Shown here: positions 25,201 through 38,500 of the stretch, piece by piece
Layout: each line of letters begins with the position of its first letter
Position numbering within the stretch: position 1 is the stretch's first letter
From: Apoderus coryli
Taxonomy: Eukaryota > Arthropoda > Insecta > Coleoptera > Attelabidae
Assembly (NCBI GenBank): GCA_911728435.2
Contig: OU452199.1
Coordinates: 25,678,860-25,742,859 of the forward strand
Direction: 5' to 3'
Length of the DNA stretch: 64,000 nt
Translations under genes and position numbers: made by a program
The notes under the pieces: model-generated
What the model saw: the letters and a program-made list of their open reading frames with translations, nothing else
Databases searched by the model: none
What the model was told of the DNA's origin: nothing

Positions 25201-28200
25201 TTCTTTAACACTACAAGAAAAAATATCACAATATTTACACATAAGATTGTAGTTTCTGGTACAAATAGAAATAGGAGATCTCAACATAAGATTCGTCCTA
25301 GCATAACCACAATAAAATGTTGTACTGGACCTTATATGCTGCCTTGGAACGTTGAAATTAATTCTTGAAAGCAAGTGGGAACAATCTATATTGGAGTGAA
25401 CTAAATTGTAAAGAAATCGCAAAGAATTTATTTTCCTTCTAAGTTCAAGACTTGGTATCTCAAATCGATCCGTCATTAATTGGTAGTCAGTACCCCTTGG
25501 AGGATAATGACCATCCTCTTTATACATTAAGTACTTCAAAAATCTACGTTGCACTTTTTCGACCGTATTTTGATGTGTCATATAATATGGATACCATATC
25601 AGTGACCCATATTCCAGTTTAGAGCGCACGTAGCTAAAGTACAGCGTTTTAAGGGTATCTGTGTTTCTAAATCCCCTGCAATTTCTAACCAGAAAACCGT
25701 ATGTCCTACCTGCCTCCAGTGTCTTATAATTGATATGCTCAGCAAACGTAAATTTCGAATCAAATATAATTCCTAAATCAGTGATAGATTCACATCGTGA
25801 GATTTGCACCTGATCAATGGAATAAACGTAATCAATGATCACCCTCTTGCGCGTAAAACTGATATATTTGCACTTCGACGGATTAAGGGAAAGTTTATTT
25901 AGTACGCACCATTGATGCACCAGCCCCAAATTGATCTGTAGGTTAGCACAGTCAACGATACTATCAATAGAACTGTACAATTTAAGATCATCCGCAAACA
26001 TCAGCCGATCACAATTCATTCCATTCTCCAGGTCATTGATAAATAACATAAAAAAGAGGGGTCCAAGGTTCGATCCCTGAGGCACTCCTGAAGAAGCTGT
26101 ATATGTATGTGACTGGTAGCCATTGTGAGAAACATACTGAGGTCTATTTTGCAAGTATGACTGAAGAAACAATTTTAGGTTTAAAACAAAACCAAACTGG
26201 TCAAATTTTCGCATCAAAATGCCGTGATCCATTCTGTCAAATGCCTTAGTGAAATCTGTATATATTACATCAATTTGGCCTCCACGATCTAAAACCTCAG
26301 AAACATTTTCAGAAAGAACTGCTAGATTAGACACAGTAGATCTATGGGAAAAGAAACCATGTTGGACAGTGGAAATCTGATTTCTAACAAAACTATAAAT
26401 ACGATCATATAGTACAGACTCAAAAATTTTTGCAAAATTCGACAGAATGGAAATCGGGCGATAGTTATCAATCACAGATCTGTCACCCGACTTCAGAATA
26501 GGAACAACCTTAGACCTCTTCCACTCCTGCGGAAATACCTTATTTTCAAGGGCCAAGTTAAATATTAAGCACAGCGGCCCAACCAGAACCGGCATACAGT
26601 CTTTTACAAAGAAAGATGGAAGACCATCCGGACCTGATGTCATCCTGTTACTGAGCCTTCTGCATGCTTTTAATACTTCATCCTCAGTAACCGATTCAAT
26701 CGAAAACGAATCAACATAAGGACAATCATGACCAGAATCCGCGTTCGAGGAGTTAATAAATACACCCTGGAAAAAGGTTCCGAATGCATCGACAATGCCC
26801 TGCGGATCACTATATTCATCGTCCCCAAAAGTCATAACACCCGGCAATCGTGTAGACTTATGTTTACAGTGAAAAAACCTCCAAAACTCTTTAGGATTAT
26901 GTTTTATACTGTTTTCCACATTACTAATATATGACGTATACGCAGTTTTTATATCTAATTTTAATCTAGATCTAAGAGTTGCAAATTGTTGGTACAAAAC
27001 CTCACTATGAGTCTTCTTGAACTTATTAAATATTTTTTCTTTTTTCTTGATATTTGCAATTATATTCGATGTGTACCAGGAAGGAAAACTACGCCTGAAT
27101 ACCATACACTTAGGAACATTACACTCATTAATCGCATTCAAGATGCTATAGAACCTAGAAACACATGTATCAACATTAGGAATATGTCGTAACTCCGACC
27201 AGTCCGCATCCAACACCGCGTTATACAAAGCATGAAAATTTGCTTTTTTAAAGTTATATGCTGGATTATTTGCATTACTAGTAAAACGTTTTTGTCGCTT
27301 ACCTGAGAGCAATGAAACGCTAACAATCAAACATGGATGAAAATAATCCTCTTCAACTAAAGGACAATTATTACGAATAACATGACATAAAACATTAGAA
27401 ATAACTAGGTCAAGAAGGCGATCATCAATATTGCAAATAGCATTGTACTGAGACATTTCAAAAAAATCGATAAAATTTCTTAAAATCAACGTTCCTCGAT
27501 CGCTCATATCATTTCTCGAAAACAAACCTACGTTAAAATCCCCTAAAAATAAAATTTTTTCATTATGAAATACTTCAAATTGAACAAGCGACTCAAGAAA
27601 CAATTCCAAGACATCGAAATGCACTTTTGGAGGTATATAAACAACTAAAATACAAAAAGATATATGAGATATAAAACACTTACATGCTAAAAAGTCAATA
27701 TATGGAAATTCAGTAGCTAAAATATTTGTGTTTATGAGTTTAGTCTTTATTTCGTTACGAATTGCCAATAAAACACCCCCACCAGTGGTTAAACCAGTAG
27801 TGACAAAGTTTCGGTCTTTTCGGAACACCTGGTAATTACTTGGAAAAATCTCACCATCACCAACGTCGGAATGAAGCCAAGTTTCTGTGAGTGCCACGAT
27901 ATCGAAATGCAGATCACTGACGGATGAAAAAAATATATCAATTTTAGTATTAAGACCCCTAACATTCTGATAAACACACTGCAAGTTTTGAGTCATATAG
28001 ATTGTTTGATCACTTATAGTTGATATATCCGCGTTGGACGGGCTTAGTTTAAATGTTGCGTAACTGGGACTATTTTGGGCACACCCTGTACATACTTGAT
28101 CTTGATGTTCGTTTCTCCTGATCTTTTTCGTTCAAAAAGCTGTTCTTTGACAGCTTTATAGATTGTCTGTTGCTTGGGTGTTTTGTCTGAGCTCAAAGCG

Positions 28201-31200
28201 AAATGTTTAAAGCGTTCATCAGATTTCAGTCTCTGTGCATGTCTCAGCAGCAGCGAAACAGTTTGCACATCCTTCAATCTAATTTTGACGGGACGAGAAC
28301 GTGCAGCTTCCGGATTTAAACGGCCGAGCCGTACAACGCTATCCACTTTTGAAACATCCATATTGGGACAACACTTCTGCAGGATATCCATGGTCTCCGT
28401 CCTATCGACATCGCTATCTACAGCCTCAGGTTTTCCAAAGAGAATTAGATTTGTTTTACGTTTTTCTCTCTCATGGTATTCTTGGAAAATTTCATCTTCA
28501 CTACTTGCGGTAACATTGGATGTAGAGCGAACTTCGATTTCCAAGGCACAAATTCTATTTCTTAGACCTGAGACCTCCGTCATGAGAGACTGATTAACTT
28601 CAATTTGCTCATTAAATCTTTCAATTAGGTTGTCATACGATGATTGCATTTGGTCCAGCTTCAACATAACGTCGTCCAACGTAACTGACGCCCTCACTGA
28701 CGAAGAGGCCTTCAACCTGTTCTTGTCTATTTGGCCGGATAGGGATTTCCTTGCAACTTGTGAACGTCTTACATTGTCCGTTAAACATGAGGGACATTTC
28801 CATACTTCACCATTAGTCTTCTTGAGTTCATTCTCATAATATTTTAGCTGAGACATAGAGAGCTCAACGCACTTTACATGGTTCCAAACTTCACATGAAA
28901 AGCACACAATACTGTACTGCTTCTTAGTTATTCGTTCATTACAGGCCCCACACACATTGTTTTGAGATGACATTGTATATATAATGAATTAGAACTTCGT
29001 GATGCCGCCTCGTATGTTAAATTTTACCAAAACAAGTGCAGATAAGCAATATCAAATATTGAGATTCAGTGAACACAAAAAAAGAAATAGCACTTTTACT
29101 ATAGTACCTACACCATTTATCAATAGAATAATTCAATAAAAAAAATCTTAAATTCTCACATTCAGTTTAAATAACTTACAGTTTTTTCAATTATTAATCA
29201 CGCAAGGAAACTGTTATTGGCACCAATAAAACAAGAAAATTTTCAAGAAGATGTCCATATAAATTCCAAATTTAAATTAACACTAGAACACGCAATAAAG
29301 GCAAAAATTAAGGAGCGCAAAATATTTAACTACAAACAAAGCAAAAGAGTAATGACTGTGTAAGGTAGCTACGTATCCATGCGGCCACTGTTCCTCTTAT
29401 ACCAATAGCATTCAGTTTCAGAAATAAAAGATCATGGCTTATGGAATCAAACGCCTTGCTTAAATCAAAGAAAAGGCCAAGAGCTATTTCCTTATTATTG
29501 AGTGACTGGTATAGGTTGTCCAAAGCCTGATTAAGAGCTGTTTCTGTTGATCGACCGATCCTGAATCCATTTTGGTTGCAAGAGAAGAACTTAAATTTTT
29601 CGAGATAATTATTAAGGCTCATGTTATATAAGCACTCAAATATTTTACTAAATTGACTTTGTAGTGCCAACGGTCTGTAATTATTTGAATCTTTTGCATC
29701 ACCTTTTTTGTTTATAAATAGGAACTATTTTTGATGTTTTAAGGCACTCTGGAAAAACACCTTCCTCAAAACTCTTATTAATGATCGCGGAACTTCTCGA
29801 ATAATCTTTTTATTAGTACTTTTACCAGGATTTCGCTTTTCGTTAATTATCGTCCAACATTCCCTGCTCATGTTATCAGGCCGGGTGATTCGGTCGTCAT
29901 TATAGGACTTTTTGGCAATCTTAATTTTGTCGCTGTATATTTTTTTAGCTCTTTGTATTTCTGTGTATAAAAGTTGTTTTGTATTCTTTTACTTACCACC
30001 GCCATCTCTCTAACAGTCTTAGACAGCTCACGAAGTTCCCGATTAATCCACGGTTTGGTATGTTTAGTGCGTTGTGGCGTCTTAAGCAATAATGCTTTCC
30101 CATTATTTCTTAATTAAAAATATCTAAAATTGTTTCATAAAAATTATTGAACAAATTTTTACAATGTAGTGGCGAATTCGTTAGTGGTAGCCATTGAACC
30201 CTATTTATTTTGTTTTTAAACAACATAATATTGTTCGGTGTAAAAGACCTTTTCCATTCCATTGATTTTCGATGTTCATTCTAATGTTCAATCTAATCTA
30301 TAGTAAAGTATTTTGACATTTGTGCCACTTCCGGTTAACCCGGAAGTCTATATCAACCTTGTTATTTCAAATGGAACACCCTGCCCATTATATTTTTAGA
30401 TTTTCTATTCAAGTTGGAGTACTTTTTGCACACTTCCCTATACCCATCTTCAAATGTTTTTGAATAAAGAATTTATTTTTGATAATTGGTTTGGCCAATA
30501 ACTGAAAAAAAATTCTAATTTTTCCTTTTGATAAGGAAAAATTATGACGTTTTGGAAGTGATATAACAAGGTCATCTACGGAATGCAACTTCGTTGACAG
30601 ATTGGCTCACCAAATTACAGGGTGGTTGCAATTACAGTAGCATGGGTAACTAGTAAAAATCTAGAAACTTCATCTCGTTTATTGTAGCAATGCAGGATAT
30701 AACTGGTTAAATTTCCTGCAAGTTCTGGCAATAATTTGACCACATTGTCCGTGTAAAATAAATAATTGCATAGAACTTAATTTGAATAAATATTTCCATT
30801 CATTTTAAAACAGTTTGAGACACCGTAAATTATTATTCCTAATTTACGTATAGAAGTCATCAAAATGACATTAATTGGTATTTCCATGCTTACATAAAAA
30901 CGGGAATTGGCACAAATGTCAAAATAGTTTAGAAGTATAGATTAGATTGACCTACTTATGTCCGTTTGCACCACATAAAATTTAAGGGACCATAAGAGTC
31001 GAATAAGATCTATTTTATTGCACCACGTTGAAACGTCACTTAAATTTACCTAAGTGTTCCTTAACTTAAGGGTCGAAGATTCTCTTCTTAAATGGAATTC
31101 TAACCTGAAAATTGCTTTTATATTTTTCATTATTGGGTTATTTTACTTTGTGTTTTGAGTGGCGATTAAAAATATGGAATTCTTGGACGATGATCTTGAC

Positions 31201-34200
31201 GTTTTCGAATTAATTGAACTTGGATTTCTAATGAGGGTTTATGAAAGACCTAATTATTTTGAAGATTGGACAGTTTAACTTTTTTTCAAAGATTTCTACT
31301 GACGAAGCCTACGATTCGGCATATCCTAGACCAAATTGAGCATTTACTAGAATTTGATGAGATTACATAAATATATGACAGGTTTCATAGAGGATATGTT
31401 AAAAGCAAAGACCGAAAAATGCTTAATATACAATATAAAGGATTATTATGTATATTTTAGAGTTTAATTTTTAATTACAATATATTTTAGAAATGACCTC
31501 TATGTTATATTCACACGGCGGCTCTACGACACAGAAGTGCAGTTTGGAGACCTTCTTTTTTTTTTTTTTGGTGTATTACTAATTTCCATCGTATTTTATT
31601 TTATAATGTACTTAAAAATTTCCATTTAAAATCAAACTTTATGTTTACAGTATGGATTATTATGAAAAGAAAACTGAAGAGGTTATGATATTACTGCCCA
31701 ACCAAAAAATCTTGGATTGTCGGCTACGTTAAATTTGCTATGTTGACAAATTTACCCGATACTCCACCTATATACGATTTGGTGCAATCAATTCCGTTAT
31801 AAGTAATTCTTAAAATTTAGGCGATTCTTAACTATTCTCTACTTAAACTGTATATGGTGTAAACGGGCATTAAGTAACCAAATTTGTGCCCACCACGCCA
31901 ATAAATAGTTATTTATTATACAAGGGAAAAGCTAGAATCTAATTCTTTTCCAGTGTATAATACACTATTTTTTTTTCTGTGACGGGAAAAACGTCGATTT
32001 AATATTGGAAAAAAATAAGTCAGAAAAGCTAGGCTGTTGTATTAGGTGATTAAATAAGTCCGTAGGACGACACTTAGATGGCGTTTGGTATTGAAAAAAG
32101 TGAATTTCGAGTTTTGATAAAGCATTGCTTTTTGATGAAAAGAAATACAGTGGTCGTACTAGCACAAAAGATGCAGAGCGCAGTGGACGCCCAAATGAGG
32201 TTGTTATTCCAGAAAACGGAAAAAAAATCACAAATTGGTTATGAACGATCGCAAATTCAAGGTGCACAAGCTAGCTGACATTGTAAAGATATCAGATGGT
32301 AGTATTTTTACCATTTTACACGAACATTTGGGTATGAGAAAGCTCCGTGTAAAGTGGGTACCGTGTGAGCTCACAGGCGACTAAAAACAACAACGAATTG
32401 ATGCTTCAGAGGAGTGTTTGGTGCTGTTAAACCGCAATAAGATTTAATTCTATCGTCGATATGTGACAATGGATACAATTATACACCAGAATCCAAAAGA
32501 CAGTCAACTGAGTGGACAGCAATCGACGAACCGAATCCAAAGCGAGCAAAGACGTAACAGTCGGCCGGTAAGGTGATGGCGTCTGTATTTTGGGACTCGA
32601 ACGGAATAATATTCATCGACTACCTCCACAAAGGAACCACAATCAACAGCGATTACTGAGGCCTATTTTGACGAGAAAGATCTTACTATAAAAGTGATAC
32701 CTTAATAACAGAGAGCAACAGGTCATAATTTCCAGGTTTGGAGTCATAAGTAAATCCAGTATTGTTAATACAAATTATGGGATAGCTCAGAGAAGTGTAC
32801 TGGGACCAATGTTTAATGTATTTGCTAATCTACATTATCGAACATCGAATAACCAGGAACTGATTATTCAGTATACCGATGACACTAATCTATTGATTGG
32901 TGGCAAAGATGTACTTCAGCTCATTTTAGACGGTACGCATTTTTTCTTAGATGTCAAGAACTGGTTTTTAAACAACTGATTAGTATTGAACGAAGGAAAA
33001 ACCAAAATTCTGTTATTCAGAACCAAACAGTCATCTGTAAATAGGCCAGAAAGTATGAGTGTCCAAGGATGCACGGTTACAATCACTGATCATTGTAAGG
33101 TATTGGGATTAATAATGGATGAGTTTTTGGATTGGTCACATCATATAAACTATGTGGTAAATAAGGTAAGTTCGGTGTGCTATGCAAACGGAAAGAATCA
33201 TGACAATTTATGCACTATATATATATTAATGTTTATTATTCTACTTTCGACAAAAGACTACCCGCACCATCGGCTCACATTAACAGAAAAAAGTCCAGGA
33301 TATGCATGCGTGAAATTTTATGATAAGCTGCCTGCCAGTTTTAAGCGCATCATAGGCCTAAGACATTTTAAACATAGTGTAAAGAGAATGCTATTGGAAT
33401 TAGAACCATATAGTCTGTATGATTATTTAAGTATGTGAACTGTATTCTTTCTTTTTGACGTCATTTCATATCATGCTTTGTAAATATTGAAATAAAGTTA
33501 TTATTATTATTAAGTTGAATAATAAAATCGAGTTTTGTAAAAATTTGATTTTTTTCTTACTTATCCTACGGACTTATTGAATGTCCTCTTACTTATAGCG
33601 ACAATTAGACCTGCGTTGCTAAGGAAACCTTTAAAGTAGTCAAATATCTGTCAATTTAATTCTGTGATTTGATTTAAAAATTGCGAACTTAGTGGTTTAG
33701 TAGTTATTTTGAATAATATAAAGGTAAAAAATGGAGTTAGTTGTGGTTTATTATATTAAGAGAAAGGCCGAAGTTCACACTAAGTGATATTTTGTCACCT
33801 GTCAACAGAGTCAAACGTTTTTCCCGTCGCGGAAAAAAACTGAATTTTGTATGATTTTTCTTCGATTAGTATTTTAAAAATCAAAATATTTGTTGCAAAA
33901 CGTAGTCATAGAATAAAGTTTATTACATTGGTTGAACCTAGAACGTAGTTTATTGTTTATTATAAACACACTGTGAAACACGAATATTTCTTCTTATAGT
34001 TTTTCTAAAGAATATATAGTCTTAATATCTCCTGGCGTTAAAAGATAACAACGACTCAGGTTCGTTTCTCCTGTGTATTAAACAGTGGCGGCTAGTGACC
34101 TGTTAAAGAGGCAATGCTGCAGAGCGGCAATATCAGTAATAAAAAATTTCAAATAAAAACTGCTATTTTATATTATGTGTTAGACACATTTGATTTGTAA

Positions 34201-35507
34201 GATTCTGTTTGGAATTTCCATGCAATTTGACCTTTCTAGCAAGATGCACTAAATCGTCAACACTAATAATTGTCCAATGTGTCTCACCACTAAAAAGTAC
34301 ACACACATAACAAAATAGTCTATTTTTTATCTCACAGCCACATATTCATACGTATTTTTCATACATGCTTTTATTAATTTTCTTACATACCTAACTAACT
34401 TTTTCCCCGGATGGCTGTGGAAGACACCTCAATATTATTTCAGTCAGGCGTAGGACGTCCATATTGTTACATTTATAGTTTTTCGTGAATGCTTTTAAAA
34501 TTAAATCAATTTTTCAATGACCAAACCCAAAAGAATAAACGCAAATTAATATAAAACAAAGCTATACCTACCGGCAAATAAGCGCTACTATCTGTCCATT
34601 CTGCAGCTCTGTATGTATATGTCATCACGCTCTAAAAACTACATTAAATATGTGTATTGTGACGTATACCACCAGTACTGCAACGAAAGTTTACGTAGCC
34701 TGTATCACCGGGGTTGTAGGACTAATATAATAATATGACAAACGACATGGATACAAATTAGAGCGAGCTAATATAACAAAATTTAAAAAAATTGTTTTTT
34801 TAATTGTAAGATAACTACTTCCCAAAAAAAATGAAATATTTTATTATCAGGAGCTCTTATACACTAGCCTCCACTGGTATTAAATATTATTGTTTTCTTT
34901 AACTTTAACCAACTTGCCTTTAATTCAGGATAATTCTGAATAAGATGATGATTAAGATACATGTACTGAAAATACAGTACACGAACAGTTAGTCTATTTT
35001 TTTAAATGGAAATGGCATATATCATTATACTACTATAGCGAACTGGATGCACTAAATGTATACAACAAATAAAATATAAAAACATCAAACAATATGTTCT
35101 AGATACATTTAGTCGACCTGGCTGGTAGTGAAAGAGCTGACACCACAGGTGCTACAGGCGAACGATTAAAAGAAGGTGCTCATATAAACAAATCACTAGT
35201 GACACTTGGATCTGTCATCTCAACATTAGCAGATTCATCGGAGCATCATAATAACAATAGCAAAAAGTTGGTATTTATACCTTATAGAGATTCAGTGTTA
35301 ACGTGGTTGTTAAAAGACAGTCTTGGTGGCAATTCGAAAACAATTATGTTAGCTGCTATTAGTCCAGCAGGTAAATAGATATCTTTATTTATGTTACATA
35401 GCGGGTGAGTCACGACGGACGCCACTGAGAAAACTAGATACTTTTTTTTATTTTTGGAGCAGGGACATTGTGGACGTCCAATTAGGCTACATTTTTAAAA
35501 TGATTTC

Positions 35508-35541
<34 letters not shown>

Positions 35542-38500
35542 TTTATTTCAATACATGTTTACAAAGCATGATATGAAATGACGTCAAAAGGAAAGAATAC
35601 AGTTCACATACTTAAATAATCATACAGACTATATGGTTCTAATTCCAATAGCATTCTCTTTACACTATGTTTAAAATGTCCTAGGCCCGTGATCCGCTTA
35701 AAACTGTCAGGCAGCTTATTATAAAATTTCACGCATGCATATACGGGATACTTCAAAAAAGAGTTATGTTTTTTATATGGATTGCCCTATATTTTCTCAC
35801 ATTTTTTAATTAAGTATATACTTAAATACAGAACGTTTTGATTTTGTCCAAATTACTTCTAGATATCAAAAATCGACTGTTTCATTGATTTATTTGCTAA
35901 TTTAATTGCGAAAAATACTGGGTATTCATATTAATACATTCGTCGAGACGCAAGCAGAAACTTTAGAGGCAGACATAGAACCACAAAATAATGTCAGTTT
36001 CTATTAGAAACTATATTCGAAAAATTCTTCGTTACAAAGATACAGCGTGTCAAAATTTTTATAAAAAATTCAAAATGTATCAATATTTTGAAAACTTGCA
36101 ATAGTTTTCGCATATTGACATTTGTCATCGAATCAATTTGACGTTTGAGATAAATAAGGTAACGTAGACTATGTTTGAACTATACAATAATGTTGAACCA
36201 AATTCTATCAATATCAATAGAAAATTCTGAGAGGCATTGCTGTTCACCCTTTATGATTCTGATAGTTTCTTTTAATTTCCTTTTTATGGAGTTAGATTCG
36301 TATTCTCGAATTTCGACTGTGTCCCGTAAAATCCTATGACCTGTTTGATACGCGTGTTCGTCTATGATAGATTTGTGAAATTCCCTTCTCCTATTGTAGT
36401 CTTAGTGTTCCTTTACTCCAACTTTCAGTGGGTTTTATTATTAATTTAATTATTATTTTTCATTTTTCGACTCTAGTCTATCGTTTGTGCCTCATGTGGC
36501 TGCCAGGATTGGTGAAGCCATGAAATCCTACGGTTTTATCGTGAGAGGCTGTAGAAGTTTTCATGTTAGACAATAAAGATTATTATTATTATTATCATAG
36601 TATTGATGCGTTAAAAGTTTTTTATAACTCTTTTGTGCGTTCGAAGCTCGAATATTGCTCCTTGATTTGGTATCCGATCTATCAGATTCATGTGCGGAAT
36701 GTTGAGAGTGTCCAAAGGAAGTTTTTCAAATACCTTTCATTTAAGGCAGACGGTGTGTATCCTGACAGAGGGATTGAATATTTGTTGTTGCTGAACAGGT
36801 TCGATTTCAAGAGTTTCGAATTTAGAAGAATATTTGTTTGTCTAAAATTTGTATATGATCTTTTACATAATAGAATGGACTGTTCTGAACTCCTGCCTCA
36901 AATAAATTTAAACGTGCCAAGACTGGGCGCCCGCAATCCTTTAACGTTCTACTCTCAGCGGCCTTGCACTAACCTCTATACAAAATCGCCCGTATATGTC
37001 ATGTATAATAATTTTAATTTGATTTGTGCTGCCTGTGACATTTTTAATTGTTCAAAGGAAGCACTTTTGAAGGCTGCTCTGACTGTTTGTGCTTCGTAGT
37101 TTCTCTTTTTTTCTTGTTAATTGTTTAATTAGTGTAGATCAATCATGTTTTATTTTTAATGGAATACTTATTGTGTTCAATATGTATATTTTGGTTTTGC
37201 GTTTTTTTGTGAAATTACCTATTGTACGATAATTTTGCTTTGTTAAAGGCCATTGTTATAAATCCGTTCGGATTATCTTTGATTGCTTTATATTTAGAAT
37301 GTTAAATAGTGGCGAAATAGCCAAATAATGAGCTATAATCTATTCACCACAACAAACATATAGAACGAATTGCAACGGAAGCCTACGACGCAATTATGAC
37401 ACACTGCTCCTTAAATTCAAAGTATAATAATAATAATGGTAGTAATAATAATAGTCTTTATTGTCTAACAGGCAAAATACCCAATAAGACAATGTATTTG
37501 CATACAAATTCTGAACATTTCGCTACCATGCACCAGCCGTCTCGTAGTATGGTTGATAGTACATTAGAAGTTTTGGGAAAACTAACTACTCGGGTCAATA
37601 CAATCTATCATCGGAAGTTGAGCTGAATTTTCTTATTTCACATGGAACACCCTAAATATAATTAGATTTTTTGATTCCCTGTTCTGTATATTTTGTTTAT
37701 CCAAAATTGGTCTCGGAAATCCACGCTATAAACTGTTGGTTCAACGTGTCATGATAATTGATTTTCTTAAGATTTTAAGATTGGGCCTATTCAGGCGATG
37801 AAATGAAGGAATTTTTCCCGAAACCTGTTTTGGGTAAAAAAAATTACATTATATAATTTAAATACGATTGTAGATTGGTATAGAGAATCCATTTAAATTA
37901 TAAAGTTGATATCAGCTGTCGGTATAACCGGAAGTGTCACACATATCACAATATTAAGTACTGATAGGTTGGATTGGCCTGATAAATCACTCAAGTTTTC
38001 AAAACAATTATATGCTTAGTTTTACCTTCTAATGTACCATCGACCAAAAGTCAGCTTGTATATCCAAACGTTATTTTATTGTATTGTATAAATTATTATT
38101 GGCAAAAATGATATCGGTCGATGTCTAATTATTCTGAACCTATATTTGATTTTTTTGTTCTTATAGATTGTAATTATGGAGAAACATTAAGTACTTTACG
38201 GTATGCTAATAGAGCCAAAAATATAATTAACAAACCAACAGTTAATGAAGATTCAAATGTTAAATTAATCAGGGAGCTTAGGGAAGAAATAAGTAAGTTA
38301 CGTGCCTTAATGTTTTGCGAACAAAGATCGGATATGTTGGCCCAACTTCATCAAAAAGAAGCCAGGGAGAAGGTAAATTTAAAGCATAATTGTCAATACG
38401 TACTCACTAATAATTTAGAAAAAATATATAATCAATATACTTTCCTTCAAGGAATTAACTGAAGAATGGGCAGGCAAATGGCGTGAAGCCCAAGCAATTC

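Larger units (their letters stand above)
25002..29355 (-). mobile_element. Full-length CR1/Jockey-group LINE, both ORFs open
   Basis: About 4.35 kb on the minus strand, flanked by an 8-bp near-perfect repeat CTGT(A/G)TAA (24994-25001, 29356-29363). Order on the minus strand: 5' UTR of about 380 bp, ORF1 (28973-28044), a 47-bp gap, ORF2 (27996-25165), a short 3' UTR, the tail CTGTTGGACAATAAATG and then an ATT microsatellite. It interrupts an older Jockey-type LINE in intron 5. Nothing visible disables it. Confidence 0.88.
32042..33591 (+). mobile_element. Mariner-like element with a LINE inserted
   Basis: Imperfect TIRs TTAGGTGATTAAATAAGTCC (32042-32061) and, inverted, TAAGTCC...near 33565-33591; TA at the left flank. 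The transposase remains lie at 32080-32700 and a LINE fragment at about 32720-33510. Borders at the right are less sure. Confidence 0.65.

Noticed and set aside
28174..28593. 139-codon plus-strand frame
   Set aside because: Antisense to LINE ORF1 with no recognisable domain.
35513..35540. Simple microsatellite (ATA)n as an independent feature
   Set aside because: It is the 3' tail of the inverted LINE copy at 35509-35747; the same holds for the runs near 25005, 41165 and 62540.
36563..36600. ATG at 36563 with a run of tyrosines as the true start of a protein
   Set aside because: The start and the tyrosine codons come from the 30-bp tail insertion; the real frame begins upstream in the LINE.
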